Shown here piece after piece: positions 41,886-52,722 of a stretch of DNA of 64,000 bases. The DNA comes from Belnapia rosea (lineage in GTDB: Bacteria; Pseudomonadota; Alphaproteobacteria; Acetobacterales; Acetobacteraceae). Numbering within the stretch: position 1 is the stretch's first letter; each line of letters opens with the position of its first letter. The stretch spans positions 202,707 to 266,706 of the forward strand of contig NZ_FMZX01000005.1 in assembly GCF_900101615.1 (NCBI RefSeq), written 5' to 3'. The position numbers and the translations under genes are program-made. The notes below the pieces were generated by a model. It ran no database searches. It saw only the letters and a program-made list of their open reading frames with translations, and was not told where the DNA came from.

Positions 41886-42728
41886 ATGCCACGTGACGCC
41901 CCAGCCGCACCCTCCCGCCACCAGCGGGCCGATGGCGCCTTCGAACTGGGCTTCGGCACCTCCCCCCGCGGCACCGTCCTGCGAACCCTCTTCCAGCAGG
42001 CGCCCCTCCGGCTGCTCTTCCCAGACCCGGAGCCGGGCGAGCCGCCGACCGCGGCACTGCTGAACTGCGCCGGCGGCCTCGCAGGCGGCGACGCGCTGCG
42101 CCAGGCGGTGCGGCTGGAGCCGGGGGCGCGGGCCACGCTCTGCACCGCGGCGGCGGAGAAGGTCTATCGCAGCCTCGGCCCGGCGACGCGGATCGAGACC
42201 CGGCTCTCGCTCGGCGCGGGCGCGGTGCTGGAATGGCTGCCGCAGGAAACCATCCTCTTCGACGGCGCCCGCATGACGCGGCGCATGCGGGCGGAGCTGG
42301 CCGAGGGCGCGCGGCTGCTGGCCGCCGAGATGCTGGTCTTCGGTCGAGCCGCCGCGGGCGAGCGGATGCGGCGCGGCGCGGTCCTGGATTCCTGGCGCCT
42401 CGCCGGACCGGACGGGCTGCTCTGGGCCGATGCCCTGTCGCTTGACGCACCGGCCGAGCAGCTTGCCGCCCCCTTCGGCTTCGGCGGCGCCGAGGCCATG
42501 GCCACGCTGCTGCTCGCCGCCCCCGAGGCGGAGGCGATGCGGGACCTGCTGCGCACCCTGCCCGAGCAGGCACCCGGGGCAGCGACCCTGCCCCGGCCCG
42601 GGCTGCTGCTCGCCCGCTGGCTCGGCGGAGCGAGCGCGGTGCGCCGCGCCACGAGGGCAGCCATCGCCGCCATCCGGGGGGCGGCACTCGGCCTGCCGCC
42701 GCGCCTGCCGCGCCTGTGGACGACATGA
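41886..42728 (+). CDS. ureD: Urease accessory protein UreD
   Basis: 280 residues. UreD pattern: ADGAFELGFGTSPRGTVLRTLFQQAPLRLLFP, NCAGGLAGGDALRQAVRLEPGARATLCTAAAEKVYRS, LEWLPQETILFDGARMTRRMRAELA and the LLARWLGG end. UreD is the scaffold that holds apo-urease with UreF and UreG during nickel insertion. It starts the cluster ureD-A-B-C-E-F-G-hupE, the common alphaproteobacterial order. The start at 41886 is the first Met in frame after the short intergenic region. Confidence 0.92.
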   Translation: MPRDAPAAPSRHQRADGAFELGFGTSPRGTVLRTLFQQAPLRLLFPDPEPGEPPTAALLNCAGGLAGGDALRQAVRLEPGARATLCTAAAEKVYRSLGPATRIETRLSLGAGAVLEWLPQETILFDGARMTRRMRAELAEGARLLAAEMLVFGRAAAGERMRRGAVLDSWRLAGPDGLLWADALSLDAPAEQLAAPFGFGGAEAMATLLLAAPEAEAMRDLLRTLPEQAPGAATLPRPGLLLARWLGGASAVRRATRAAIAAIRGAALGLPPRLPRLWTT

Positions 42729-42770
42729 GGGAGGCCGGGCCATGATCGCCCCGACCCGTATGAGGCCCGC

Positions 42771-43073
42771 ATGCACCTGACGCCGCGCGAGAAGGACAAG
42801 CTGCTGATCGCCATGGCCGCCCAGGTGGCGCGGCGAAGGCTGGAGCGCGGCGTGAAGCTCAACCACCCGGAGGCGGTGGCCCTCATCACCGATTACGTGG
42901 TGGAGGGCGCGCGGGACGGCCGCAGCGTCGCCGAGCTGATGCGCGACGGCGCCACGGTGCTGACGCGGGACCAGGTGATGGAGGGGATCGCCGAGATGGT
43001 CCATGAGATCCAGGTGGAGGCGACCTTCCCCGACGGCACCAAGCTCGTCACCGTGCACGAGCCCATTCGATGA
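42771..43073 (+). CDS. ureA: Urease gamma subunit
   Basis: 100 residues, exactly the usual length. [57 protein letters not shown] is near-identical to UreA consensus, and it ends [19 protein letters not shown]. It is a separate small subunit, not fused to UreB. It starts 42 bases after ureD. Confidence 0.96.
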   Translation: MHLTPREKDKLLIAMAAQVARRRLERGVKLNHPEAVALITDYVVEGARDGRSVAELMRDGATVLTRDQVMEGIAEMVHEIQVEATFPDGTKLVTVHEPIR

Positions 43074-43134
43074 CATCCGGTCGCGCAGGACCGCAGCAAG
43101 GCGAGGACCGGAGCGTGAATCGGATGTACAGGCC

Positions 43135-43439
43135 ATGATCCCGGGTGAGCTCTTCCCGGCCACGGGCGAGATCGAGCTGAACGCCGGTGCCGACAGCATC
43201 GAGATCGAGGTCGGCAATGCCGGTGACCGGCCGATCCAGGTCGGCAGCCACTATCACTTCGCCGAAACCAACCCGGCCCTGACCTTCGACCGCGCCCAGG
43301 CGCGCGGCCGGCGGCTCGATATCCCGGCCGGGACGGCGGTGCGGTTCGAACCGGGGCAAAGCCGCAGCGTCCGGCTGATCCCCTTCGGCGGCCGGCGCCT
43401 GGTGCATGGGTTCCGCGGCGAGACGGAAGGACAGGTCTG

Positions 43440-43440
<1 letters not shown>
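43135..43440 (+). CDS. ureB: Urease beta subunit
   Basis: 101 residues: [20 protein letters not shown], the [46 protein letters not shown] core, and [15 protein letters not shown]. This matches UreB throughout. Its stop overlaps the ureC start by one base (TGATG), giving translational coupling of the two subunits. Confidence 0.96.
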
Positions 43441-45151
<1,711 letters not shown>

Positions 45152-45152
<1 letters not shown>

Positions 45153-45655
45153 TGAGCGACGTACTCCCCCGCGCCACCCAGGTCCTGCCTGCCGGCGGCT
45201 GGATCGAGCGCACCGCGCGCCACGTCGTGACGCTCGACTTCGACGACCGCTTCCGCCGCCGCAAGCGTTATGTCGCCGAGGACGGCTTCGCCTTCCTGCT
45301 CGACCTCGAGGAGGCCGTGGCGCTGCGTCAGGGCGACGGGCTGCTGCTGGAGGAAGGCGGCGTCATCCTCGTTCGCGCCGCGCCGGAGCCGCTGGTGGAG
45401 GTGCGGGCCGAAAGCCTGGGCCGGCTGATGCGCCTCGCCTGGCATCTCGGCAACCGCCACCTGCCGACGGAAATCCAGCCCGACCGGCTGCTGATCCGCG
45501 ACGACCACGTGATCGTCGCCATGCTGCAGGGCCTCGGCGCCGAATTGCGGAAGGTGGAGGAGCCCTTCAACCCGGAAGGCGGCGCCTATGGCGAGCACAA
45601 CCGGCAGCCGGGGCATCACCACCATCACCATGACGGCCATGACCATCATCACTGA
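45152..45655 (+). CDS. ureE: Urease nickel metallochaperone UreE with His-rich tail
   Basis: 167 residues. The N-terminal domain (ARHVVTLDFDDRFRRRKRYVAEDGFAFLLDL) and the C-terminal metal domain (LMRLAWHLGNRHLPTEIQPDRLLIRDDHVIVAMLQGLGAELRKVEEPFNPEGGAYG) are typical. The last 15 residues contain 10 His plus Asp and Gly, a nickel-binding tail as in Klebsiella UreE. The ureF start lies inside the codons of this tail. It delivers nickel to the UreD-F-G complex. Confidence 0.95.
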
Positions 45656-46331
45656 GGGCGCGGCGCTCTACCGGCTGCTGGCCTGGCTCTCGCCGGCCTA
45701 TCCGGTCGGCGCCTATACCTACAGCCATGGTCTGGAGACGGCGGTGGAGGATGGGCGGGTGACGAACCGCGTCACCCTCACCGGCTACATCCAGACCGTG
45801 CTTCTGGCCGGCGCCGGGCGGGTGGATGGGGCGCTGCTCGCCGCCGCCTGGCGCGGCGCCGCCGCCGGGGACGATGCAGCGCTGGACGAGGTGGCGGAAC
45901 TGGCCGCCGCCTGGCGCGGCTCGGCGGAGTTTGCCCTGGAGACGATGGCGCAGGGCACCGCCTTCACCAGCGTGACGCACTCCGCCTGGCCGGAGCCGCG
46001 CTTTGCCGCCCTCGCCGCCCGCCACCCGCGCCGCCTCGCGCATCCGGTGGCCTTCGGCGCCGCGGCGGGCTTCCATGGGCTGCCCCTGCGCCCGGCCCTC
46101 GCCGGATGGCTGGCCGGCTTCGCGGCCAACCTCGTCTCGGCCGGGGTGCGGCTGGTGCCGCTCGGCCAGACCGATGGGCAGATAGCCACTGCCTCCTTGC
46201 ATCCCGTCGTGGAACAGGCGACGGATGCGGCCATGGCGGCCGAGCTGGATACGCTCGGCACGGCCGCGCCGCTGCTCGATCTCTTCTCCATGCGTCACGA
46301 GACGCAGTACACGAGGCTCTTCCGCTCATGA
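45630..46331 (+). CDS. ureF: Urease accessory protein UreF
   Basis: About 233 residues from ATG 45630; ATG 45639 ([14 protein letters not shown]) is equally possible, and both lie within the His-tail codons of ureE. UreF signs: [33 protein letters not shown], then all-helical sequence with [31 protein letters not shown], and the conserved C-terminal end [14 protein letters not shown]. UreF gates nickel delivery from UreG to urease. The stop overlaps ureG by 4 bases (ATGA). Confidence 0.94.
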   Translation: MTAMTIITEGAALYRLLAWLSPAYPVGAYTYSHGLETAVEDGRVTNRVTLTGYIQTVLLAGAGRVDGALLAAAWRGAAAGDDAALDEVAELAAAWRGSAEFALETMAQGTAFTSVTHSAWPEPRFAALAARHPRRLAHPVAFGAAAGFHGLPLRPALAGWLAGFAANLVSAGVRLVPLGQTDGQIATASLHPVVEQATDAAMAAELDTLGTAAPLLDLFSMRHETQYTRLFRS

Positions 46332-46951
46332 GCAATGGCCCCTTCCGCGTCGGCATTGGCGGCCCCGTCGGCTCCGGCAAGACGGCATTGACGGAACGCC
46401 TCTGCCGCCACCTGCGCGAGACGCACGACATCGCCGTTATCACCAACGACATCTACACCAAGGAGGACGCCGAATTCCTCACCCGCGCCGGGGCGCTGGA
46501 CCCGACGCGCATCGCCGGCGTCGAGACCGGCGGCTGCCCGCATACCGCCATCCGCGAGGATGCCAGCATCAACCTCGCCGCGGTGCATGACATGGTGCAG
46601 CGCTTCCCTGGGCTCGAGGTGCTGTTCATCGAGAGCGGCGGCGATAACCTCGCGGCGACCTTCAGCCCGGAGCTCGCCGACCTGACGATCTATGTCATCG
46701 ACGTCTCGGCCGGGGACAAGATCCCCCGCAAGGGCGGGCCCGGCATCACCCGCTCCGACATGCTGGTGATCAACAAGATCGATCTGGCACCGCTGGTCGG
46801 GGCCGATCTCTCGGTGATGGACCGCGACGCACGGCGGATGCGCGGTGCGCGGCCCTTCATCTTCACCAACCTCAAGGAGGATCTCGGCGTGGCCGAGATC
46901 GCCGACTTCATCCTCACCCAGGGCGGGATCGCCCCGCGAAAGGCTGCCTGA
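46328..46951 (+). CDS. ureG: Urease GTPase UreG
   Basis: 207 residues. P-loop [18 protein letters not shown], the switch [13 protein letters not shown], the nickel-binding CPH in [33 protein letters not shown], and the guanine specificity motif NKIDL. It hydrolyses GTP to drive nickel insertion into urease. The start is coupled to ureF (ATGA) and the stop to the hupE-like gene (TGATG). Confidence 0.97.
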   Translation: MSNGPFRVGIGGPVGSGKTALTERLCRHLRETHDIAVITNDIYTKEDAEFLTRAGALDPTRIAGVETGGCPHTAIREDASINLAAVHDMVQRFPGLEVLFIESGGDNLAATFSPELADLTIYVIDVSAGDKIPRKGGPGITRSDMLVINKIDLAPLVGADLSVMDRDARRMRGARPFIFTNLKEDLGVAEIADFILTQGGIAPRKAA

Positions 46952-47508
46952 TGAACCCGATCATTCTTCTCGCCTCGGTCCTTCTCCTGCCGGCTCCGGC
47001 CTTCGCCCATGTCGGTGACGGGCTGCATCACGGGCTCATGGCCGGCGTCCTGCATCCCTTCTCCGGGGCGGACCACCTGCTGGCCATGGTGATGGTCGGT
47101 CTCTGGGCCGGGCTGCAGGGCGGCCGCGCGAGGCTGGCGCTGCCGGCCGGCTTCCTGGCCGGCATGGCGGGCGGCGCGCTGCTCGGCTTTGCCGGCCTGG
47201 CGCTGCCGGGGGTGGAGACGGGCATCATCGCCTCCGTCATCGTGCTCGGCGCCCTGGCGGCGCTGGCCCTGCAGCCGCCGCTCGCCATCGGCGTGGCGCT
47301 GGCCGCCGGCTTCGGCCTGCTGCATGGCCATGCTCATGGGACCGAGATGGCGGCCGGCGCGGCCTTCTTCGGCATGCTGGCCGGCACGGCGGCGCTGCAT
47401 GCGGCGGGCCTCGCCCTCGCCAGCCCGGTGGCACCCTGGGCGCGCCGGGCGGCGCAGGCCGTGGGCGGCGCCGCCGCGCTGGGCGGCGTGATCCTGGCGC
47501 TGGTCTGA
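46951..47508 (+). CDS. ureJ: HupE/UreJ family nickel permease
   Basis: 185 residues with a signal-like start and about six membrane helices. The nickel-binding motif HPFSGADHLLAM (HPxxGxDH) is at residues 30-41, and the second His motif GFGLLHGHAHGTEM is at about 127-140. HupE/UreJ proteins import or distribute nickel for hydrogenase or urease. Its coupling to ureG argues for urease. The gene ends 4 bases from the convergent MaoC-like gene. Confidence 0.93.
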   Translation: MNPIILLASVLLLPAPAFAHVGDGLHHGLMAGVLHPFSGADHLLAMVMVGLWAGLQGGRARLALPAGFLAGMAGGALLGFAGLALPGVETGIIASVIVLGALAALALQPPLAIGVALAAGFGLLHGHAHGTEMAAGAAFFGMLAGTAALHAAGLALASPVAPWARRAAQAVGGAAALGGVILALV

Positions 47509-47512
47509 ACCG

Positions 47513-48001
47513 TCAGGCGGGCGCCGCGTCCCGCTTGCGCAGCAGGAAGCGCATCGTGCCATCCAGCACCAGCTCACGGCGCTGGTTGTGCACGGTGCTC
47601 GTGAGGCCGACGACGCCGGTGGTCCGCCCCGGCGTGACTTCGCTGACTTCCAGGGCCGGGTACAGCGTATCGCCGGCGAAGACCGGCTTGTGGAAGCGGC
47701 TGGACTGCTCGAGGAAGCCGATGAGGGACTCCTCGACCAGATAGGGGAACAAGCCGGCACCGGGCGCGGTCTGGATCAGCGTCTGCAGGCCATGCGCCAG
47801 CATATGCGGCATGCCACGGGCGCGGCAGTACTCCACATCGTAATGCACCGGGTGGTTGTCCCCGCTCGCCGCCTGGAAGGCGAGGAAGATCGCCTCCGTC
47901 ATCGTCCGGCTTGGCAGGATGAAGCGCTCGCCGGGCATGAAGTCCTCGAGGTAGCGCTGCTCCGGCACCATGCGGTGCCGGGCGGGGTCGAATTCGGTCA
48001 T
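47513..48001 (-). CDS. MaoC-like hot-dog dehydratase
   Basis: 162 residues. The hot-dog core with the hydratase motif is seen: YLEDFMPGERFILPSRTMTEAIFLAFQAASGDNHPVHYDVEYCRARGMPHMLAHGLQTL, where D-N-H-P is the catalytic Asp/His pair. Such proteins hydrate enoyl-CoA esters in the R direction. AGGAGG lies about nine bases before the start at 48001. It follows the MarR gene by 25 bases on the same strand and faces the acyl-CoA dehydrogenase operon, so it may serve the same beta-oxidation-like route. Confidence 0.9.
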   Translation of the reverse strand: MTEFDPARHRMVPEQRYLEDFMPGERFILPSRTMTEAIFLAFQAASGDNHPVHYDVEYCRARGMPHMLAHGLQTLIQTAPGAGLFPYLVEESLIGFLEQSSRFHKPVFAGDTLYPALEVSEVTPGRTTGVVGLTSTVHNQRRELVLDGTMRFLLRKRDAAPA

Positions 48002-48026
48002 CCCTGGCGTCTCCTCCTTTGATTGG

Positions 48027-48548
48027 TCAGCGCAACAGCGGGGCATCCGGGTCGTCATCCGCCGGCGGCGCATCGGCCTCCTGCAGCGCGCGGCGCAGGT
48101 TGCGCTTGATGGTCGTCAGCACATGGTCGGCCGTCGCCAGATCCTCCGCCGACAGCCCGGCCAGCACCACCGCATCCAGGGCGCGGCCGATCGTCATCAT
48201 CCGCTCCAGCAGCGCCTGCCCCTTGGCCGTCATCGAGACGCGGCGGATGCGGCGGTCGAGCGCATCGTCGCGCCGCGTCACCAGGCCGAGCGCCTCCAGC
48301 CGGTCCAGCATGCTGCCCGTCGCCACCTTGCCAAGGCCGAGCAGGCGGGCGAGCTCGGTCTGCGTCATCCCGTCATCGCCGCCGCGCGACAGCTGCGCCA
48401 GCACCCACCACTGGGCCCGCGTCACGCCATGCGGGCGCATCTGCTGGTCGAACAGGATCTGCCGCAGGCGCGAGACATCATGGACCAGGAAGTTGATGCG
48501 GAATTCGCTGCGCGCGCCCCGGGCGCGCCGCGCGGCGGCAGGCGGCAT
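48027..48548 (-). CDS. MarR-family regulator
   Basis: About 173 residues from MPPAAARRARGARSEFRINFLVHDVSRL. Longer starts up to 48632 exist but would cover the AT-rich promoter region. The winged helix is PHGVTRAQWWVLAQLSRGGDDGMTQTELARLLGLGKVATGSMLDRLEALGLVTRRDDALDRRIRRVSMT, a textbook MarR domain. It diverges from the acyl-CoA dehydrogenase gene and precedes the MaoC gene. MarR proteins of this kind usually sense aromatic or acyl-CoA ligands and repress the neighbouring catabolic genes. Confidence 0.88.
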   Translation of the reverse strand: MPPAAARRARGARSEFRINFLVHDVSRLRQILFDQQMRPHGVTRAQWWVLAQLSRGGDDGMTQTELARLLGLGKVATGSMLDRLEALGLVTRRDDALDRRIRRVSMTAKGQALLERMMTIGRALDAVVLAGLSAEDLATADHVLTTIKRNLRRALQEADAPPADDDPDAPLLR

Positions 48549-48610
48549 CAGCGCCCCGCGCCGGGTGCGAAATGCATGCTTGTCCTCCCCCGCGAAGGCG
48601 TGCAATCTGG

Positions 48611-48641
48611 TTCGCATACTTATCATACGCAAGCGAATAAT
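48611..48641. promoter_or_regulatory. AT-rich candidate control site between MarR and acyl-CoA dehydrogenase genes
   Basis: TTCGC at 48611-48615 pairs with GCGAA at 48633-48637 around the AT-rich ATACTTATCATACGCAA centre, followed by TAATAA. It is the only AT-rich island in the gap and lies about 40 bases before the acyl-CoA dehydrogenase start. A MarR site or promoter is likely here. The symmetry is imperfect, so this is tentative. Confidence 0.35.
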
Positions 48642-48680
48642 AACCCGCGCGCAAGCGGCTCATCAGGGGAGGAAGGCCGC

Positions 48681-49841
48681 ATGTTCAATCGGCCACGCAC
48701 GGTCTTCACGGCCGGGCACGAGCAGTTCCGCCATTCCGTCCGGCGCTTCATCGAGACGGCGCTGGTGCCGCAGAACGAGGCCTGGGAAGAGGCCGGCATC
48801 GTCCCGCGCGAGGCCTGGCGGGCCGCCGGCGAGGCCGGGCTGCTCTGCTGCGACGTGGCGGAGGAGTATGGCGGCCCGGGCGGCGATTACGGCCACTGCG
48901 CCGTGGTGACGGAGGAGCTGGCGCGGGCCAACCTCTCCGGCCCCGGCTTCTCCGTGCATTCCGACATGGTCGCCACCTACATCGCCAAATTCGGCGACGA
49001 GGAGCAGAAGCGGCGCTGGCTGCCGGGCATGGTGGATGGCAGCCTGATCGCCGCCATCGCCATGACCGAGCCCGATGCGGGCAGCGACCTCAAGGGCATG
49101 CGGACCCGTGCCGAGCGCGACGGCAACGGCTATGTGCTCAGCGGGCAGAAGACCTACATCTCCAACGGCCAGAATGCCGATGTCGTCGTCGTCGCCGCCA
49201 AGACGGACCCTTCGGCGGGCGCGCGCGGCATCAGCCTCCTCGTCGTCGAGGCCGACAGCCCGGGCTTCCGCCGCGGGCGGAACCTGAAGAAGCTCGGCAT
49301 GCATGCCCAGGACACCTCGGAGCTGTTCTTCGACGAGGTGCGCGTGCCCGCCGGCCACCGCCTCGGCGCCGAGGGTGAGGGCTTCCGCATGCTGATGACC
49401 AACCTGGCGCGGGAGCGGCTGGTGCAGGCCGTCCGCAGCGCAGTCACCTGCGAGACGGTCATCGGCTGGACCGTCGAGCATACGCGGAGCCGCAAGGCCT
49501 TCGGCGGCACCATCGCCGATTTCCAGAATACCCGCTTCGTGCTGGCGGAGCTGGCGGCGAAGACCGCCGCGGCACGGGCGATGACCGACAGCTTCATCGC
49601 CCTCCAGATGGAGAAGGCGCTCGATCCGGTCGAGGCCGGCATGGCCAAGCTGTTCTGCACCGACCTGCAATGGGAGGTGGTGGACCGCTGCCTCCAGCTC
49701 TTCGGCGGTGCCGGCTACATGGCGGAGATGCCGATCGCCCGCGCCTGGGCGGATACGCGCGTCACCCGCATCGCCGGCGGGGCGACGGAAGTGATGAAAG
49801 AGATCATCGGCCGGCGCCTCTTCGCCGATGCCGCGGCCTGA
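48681..49841 (+). CDS. Acyl-CoA dehydrogenase
   Basis: 386 residues, normal length. FAD and active-site segments: MTEPDAGSDLKGMRTRAERDGNGYVLSGQKTYISNG, RLVQAVRSAVTCETVIGWTVEHTRSRKAFGGTIADFQNTRF, LQLFGGAGYMAEMPIARAWADTRVTRIAGGATEVMKEII. The catalytic base region RIAGGATEVMKE has Glu in the position used by most short- and medium-chain enzymes. GGGGAGGAAGG precedes the ATG. It begins a plus-strand operon with the thiolase-like and DUF35 genes and is divergent from MarR. Confidence 0.93.
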   Translation: MFNRPRTVFTAGHEQFRHSVRRFIETALVPQNEAWEEAGIVPREAWRAAGEAGLLCCDVAEEYGGPGGDYGHCAVVTEELARANLSGPGFSVHSDMVATYIAKFGDEEQKRRWLPGMVDGSLIAAIAMTEPDAGSDLKGMRTRAERDGNGYVLSGQKTYISNGQNADVVVVAAKTDPSAGARGISLLVVEADSPGFRRGRNLKKLGMHAQDTSELFFDEVRVPAGHRLGAEGEGFRMLMTNLARERLVQAVRSAVTCETVIGWTVEHTRSRKAFGGTIADFQNTRFVLAELAAKTAAARAMTDSFIALQMEKALDPVEAGMAKLFCTDLQWEVVDRCLQLFGGAGYMAEMPIARAWADTRVTRIAGGATEVMKEIIGRRLFADAAA

Positions 49842-49853
49842 AGGAGGGCAGGG

Positions 49854-51038
49854 ATGAGCGAGCGCACATTGCGCGGCAAGGTCGCCATCGCCGGGATCGG
49901 CGAGACGACCTACTACAAGCATGGCAAGTCGCCCGATGCGGAATTCAAGCTGGCGCTGGAGGCGATCCTCAACGCCTGCCGTGATGCCGGGGTCGATCCG
50001 CGCGAGGTGGATGGCTTCGCCTCCTATGGCGGGGACCGTTCGGACGGCCCGCGCCTGGCGGCGGCGCTCGGCATCCATGAGCTGCGCTTCTCCAACATGC
50101 ATTGGGGCGGTGGCGGCGGCGGCGTGGCGGCGGCGGTCGCCAATGCGGGCGCCGCGGTGCATTCGGGCATGGCGAATTGCGTCATCGCCTTCCGCTCCCT
50201 CGCCCAGGGGCAGTTCGCCCGCTATGGGCGCGGCAACCAGGCGGCGGCAATCGGCGGCGACGATGCCTTCCTTGCCCCTTATGGGTTGATGTCCCCGGCG
50301 CAGCGCTTCGCCATGAAGATCACCCGCTTCATGACACAGCACGGCATCCGCCACGAGGTGCTGCGCGCCATCGCGCTGACCTCCTACCACCACGCCCAGA
50401 CCAACCCGCGCGCGGTGATGAACGGCCGCCCGCTGGATGTGGCGAAATACGAGGACAGCCGCTGGATTATCGAGCCCTTCCACCGGCTCTTCGACTGCTG
50501 CATGGAGAATGACGGCGCCGCCGCCGTGCTGGTCGTCCCGGCCGAGCGTGCCCGCGACATGCCGCACAAGCCGACCTACCTGCTCGGTGCGGCGCAGGGC
50601 GGGCACCACCGCAGCGCGGCGCCGGTCCACAATGCGCCGGACTACGCCTCGGCGCATTTCCCGACCGTGGCGAAAAATCTCTGGTCCATGGCGAAGCTCG
50701 GGCCGAAGGATGTCGACGTCCTGCAGGCCTATGAGAATTTCACCGGCGGCGTGCTGCTCGGCATGATCGAGCACGGCATGGTCTCGGCCGAGGAGGCCAA
50801 CGAGTTCATGGTGCCGGAGAATCTGCGCTTCGATACGGGCCGGCTGCCGCTCAACACCAGCGGCGGCAACCTTGCCGAATGCTACATGCATGGGCTCGAG
50901 ATGGTGAACGAGGCGGTGCGCCAGCTCCGTGGCACCGCCAGCAACCAGGTGCGGGACCCGAAGGTCTCCCTCGTCATCGGCGGGCCCATGGTGACGCCAG
51001 TCAGCAGCCTGATCCTCGGGACGGAGGAAACCCTGTGA
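49854..51038 (+). CDS. SCP2-type thiolase-like protein
   Basis: 394 residues. The N-terminal GKVAIAGIGETTYYKHGKSPDAEFKLALEAILNACRDAGVDPREVDGFASYGGDRSDG and the C-terminal LPLNTSGGNLAECYMHGLEMVNEAVRQLRG mark the SCP2-thiolase (nonspecific lipid-transfer) group. In the place of the nucleophilic Cys (HWGGGGGGVAAAVANAGAAV) no Cys is visible, which is common in this subgroup. These proteins work with a DUF35 partner, often as aldolases or retro-aldol enzymes. The next gene is such a partner, with GTGA overlap. Confidence 0.9.
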   Translation: MSERTLRGKVAIAGIGETTYYKHGKSPDAEFKLALEAILNACRDAGVDPREVDGFASYGGDRSDGPRLAAALGIHELRFSNMHWGGGGGGVAAAVANAGAAVHSGMANCVIAFRSLAQGQFARYGRGNQAAAIGGDDAFLAPYGLMSPAQRFAMKITRFMTQHGIRHEVLRAIALTSYHHAQTNPRAVMNGRPLDVAKYEDSRWIIEPFHRLFDCCMENDGAAAVLVVPAERARDMPHKPTYLLGAAQGGHHRSAAPVHNAPDYASAHFPTVAKNLWSMAKLGPKDVDVLQAYENFTGGVLLGMIEHGMVSAEEANEFMVPENLRFDTGRLPLNTSGGNLAECYMHGLEMVNEAVRQLRGTASNQVRDPKVSLVIGGPMVTPVSSLILGTEETL

Positions 51039-51472
51039 GCACGCATTACCTGCCGGAAGGCCTGCCCGCCCCCGCCCAGGAGCCGATCGCCCAGCCCTAT
51101 TGGGAGGGCACGCGCGCCGGCAAGCTGGTCATCCAGAAATGCGCCGGCTGCGGCAAGCACCAATGGGGCCCGGAATGGGTCTGCCATCGCTGCCATTCCT
51201 TCGATCTCGGCTGGGCGGAGGTGGCGCCGCGCGGCCGCATCTACAGCTGGCAGCGGCCGCACCATCCGGTGCATCCGGCGCTGAACGGCCACGGCCCCTA
51301 CCTTATCGTGCTGGTCGAACTGCCCGGCGCCGATGGCGTGCGCATGGTCGGCAACCTGCTGGGCGATCCGCTGCAGGAGGTCGCGATCGGCGCGGAGGTG
51401 GAGGCGGTGTTCGAACCGCATGACGCGGCCACGCCGCCCTACACGCTGGTGCAGTGGCGCCTGGTCGAATAG
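51035..51472 (+). CDS. DUF35 OB-fold/zinc-ribbon partner of the thiolase-like protein
   Basis: 145 residues. The zinc ribbon is CAGCGKHQWGPEWVCHRC, followed by an OB-fold (GRIYSWQRPHHPVHPALN, GPYLIVLVELPGADGVRMVGNLLG). DUF35 proteins bind acyl-CoA and form complexes with SCP2-thiolase-like proteins. The start is GTG at 51035 and overlaps the thiolase stop (GTGA), so the two products are made in step. A start region MSTHYLPEGLPAPAQEPIAQPYWEG fits the family. Confidence 0.92.
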   Translation: MSTHYLPEGLPAPAQEPIAQPYWEGTRAGKLVIQKCAGCGKHQWGPEWVCHRCHSFDLGWAEVAPRGRIYSWQRPHHPVHPALNGHGPYLIVLVELPGADGVRMVGNLLGDPLQEVAIGAEVEAVFEPHDAATPPYTLVQWRLVE

Positions 51473-51537
51473 CCGCCACCCGCAGAGCGGCGCGAAGCCG
51501 CCAAGGGAAGGTGCCAGGGGAAGGGGAGGATACAGCC

Positions 51538-52674
51538 ATGAACACACGGTTGCGCCCGATGCTCGGGATCGACTTTCCGTTGCTCGCCTTCAGCCATTGC
51601 CGCGACGTGGTCGCCGCGGTCAGCCGGGCCGGCGGCTTCGGCGTCTTCGGCGCCGCCGGCTACACGCCGGAGGAGCTGGAGGCGGAGCTGCGCTGGATCG
51701 ACGCGCATGTGGAAGGAAAACCCTATGGCGTGGACCTGCTGATCCCGGAGAACCTCACCATCCGCACCGGGGCCGGCGCCAGCAGCGCCGACCTCCTGGC
51801 GCAGATCCCGCCGCAGCACCGCGATTTCGTGCGCGGCCTGCTGCAGCACCATGGCGTCGATCCCGACCGCCCGCTCGGCGACCGGCGGCGGGACGATCCG
51901 GACCGGCCGCCGCCCTACCAGCGCGAGACCGGCGAGCGGCTGATGGATGTCGCCTTCCGCCACCCGATCCGGCTCATCGCCAATGCCCTCGGCGTGCCCC
52001 CCGCCTCGATGCTGGAGCGGGCCAAGGCAGGGGGCATCCCCTGCGCCGCGCTGGTCGGCGCGCGGGAGCATGCGCTGCGCCAGGTGCAGGCCGGCGTCGA
52101 CATCATCGTCGCCCAGGGTGGCGAGGCCGGCGGGCATTGCGGCGAGGTCTCGACCATGGTGCTGGTGCCCGAGGTGGTCCGCGTCGCCGGCGACACGCCG
52201 GTGCTGGCCGCGGGCGGCATCATGACCGGCCGGCAGATGGCTGGCTGCATGGCCATGGGCGCGGCCGGCGTCTGGACCGGCTCCGTCTGGCTCGCCACGG
52301 CGGAGGCCGAGACCTCGCCGGTCTTCCGCGAGAAGATGGTGGCGGCCCGGTCGCGCGACACCGTCCGCTCGCGCGGCCGTACCGGCAAGCCGGCACGGCA
52401 GCTGAAATCCGCCTGGACCGAGGCCTGGGAAGGCCCGGACAGCCCCGGCACGCTGCCGATGCCCCTTCAGGGCCTGATCAGCGAGCCGGCCATGGCCCGG
52501 GTCAACCGCGCGGCGGAGGGCGGCAACGAGGCAGCACGGGCCCTGGTCAGCTACTTCGTCGGCCAGGGCGTCGGGCTGGTGGAGAGCGTCCAGTCCTGCC
52601 GCGGCGTGGTGGACTCGTTCATGCAGGAATTCGCCGAGGCGCTGGAGGACATGCAGGCCCTCGCCGCCGGCTGA
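51538..52674 (+). CDS. Nitronate monooxygenase-like flavoprotein
   Basis: 378 residues. It has the TIM-barrel FMN layout of nitronate monooxygenase/2-nitropropane dioxygenase: MLGIDFPLLAFSHCRDVVAAVSRAGGFGVFGAAGYTPEELEAEL, then VDIIVAQGGEAGGHCGEVSTMVLVPEVV with the phosphate site and catalytic His region, and PVLAAGGIMTGRQMAGCMAMGAAGVWTGSVWLATAEA. Members oxidise nitronates or act as other flavin reductases. It follows the DUF35 gene by 65 bases. Its link with the acyl-CoA genes is by context only. Confidence 0.88.
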   Translation: MNTRLRPMLGIDFPLLAFSHCRDVVAAVSRAGGFGVFGAAGYTPEELEAELRWIDAHVEGKPYGVDLLIPENLTIRTGAGASSADLLAQIPPQHRDFVRGLLQHHGVDPDRPLGDRRRDDPDRPPPYQRETGERLMDVAFRHPIRLIANALGVPPASMLERAKAGGIPCAALVGAREHALRQVQAGVDIIVAQGGEAGGHCGEVSTMVLVPEVVRVAGDTPVLAAGGIMTGRQMAGCMAMGAAGVWTGSVWLATAEAETSPVFREKMVAARSRDTVRSRGRTGKPARQLKSAWTEAWEGPDSPGTLPMPLQGLISEPAMARVNRAAEGGNEAARALVSYFVGQGVGLVESVQSCRGVVDSFMQEFAEALEDMQALAAG

Positions 52675-52722
52675 CCGGCGGCACGCTTCGACTTGGGGGC
52701 CGGGACCGGCTAGACTGCGCCG

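Noticed and set aside
45600..45655. CAC/CAT-rich repeat as a simple sequence repeat
   Set aside because: It encodes the functional His-rich nickel tail of UreE, so it is not an independent repeat element.
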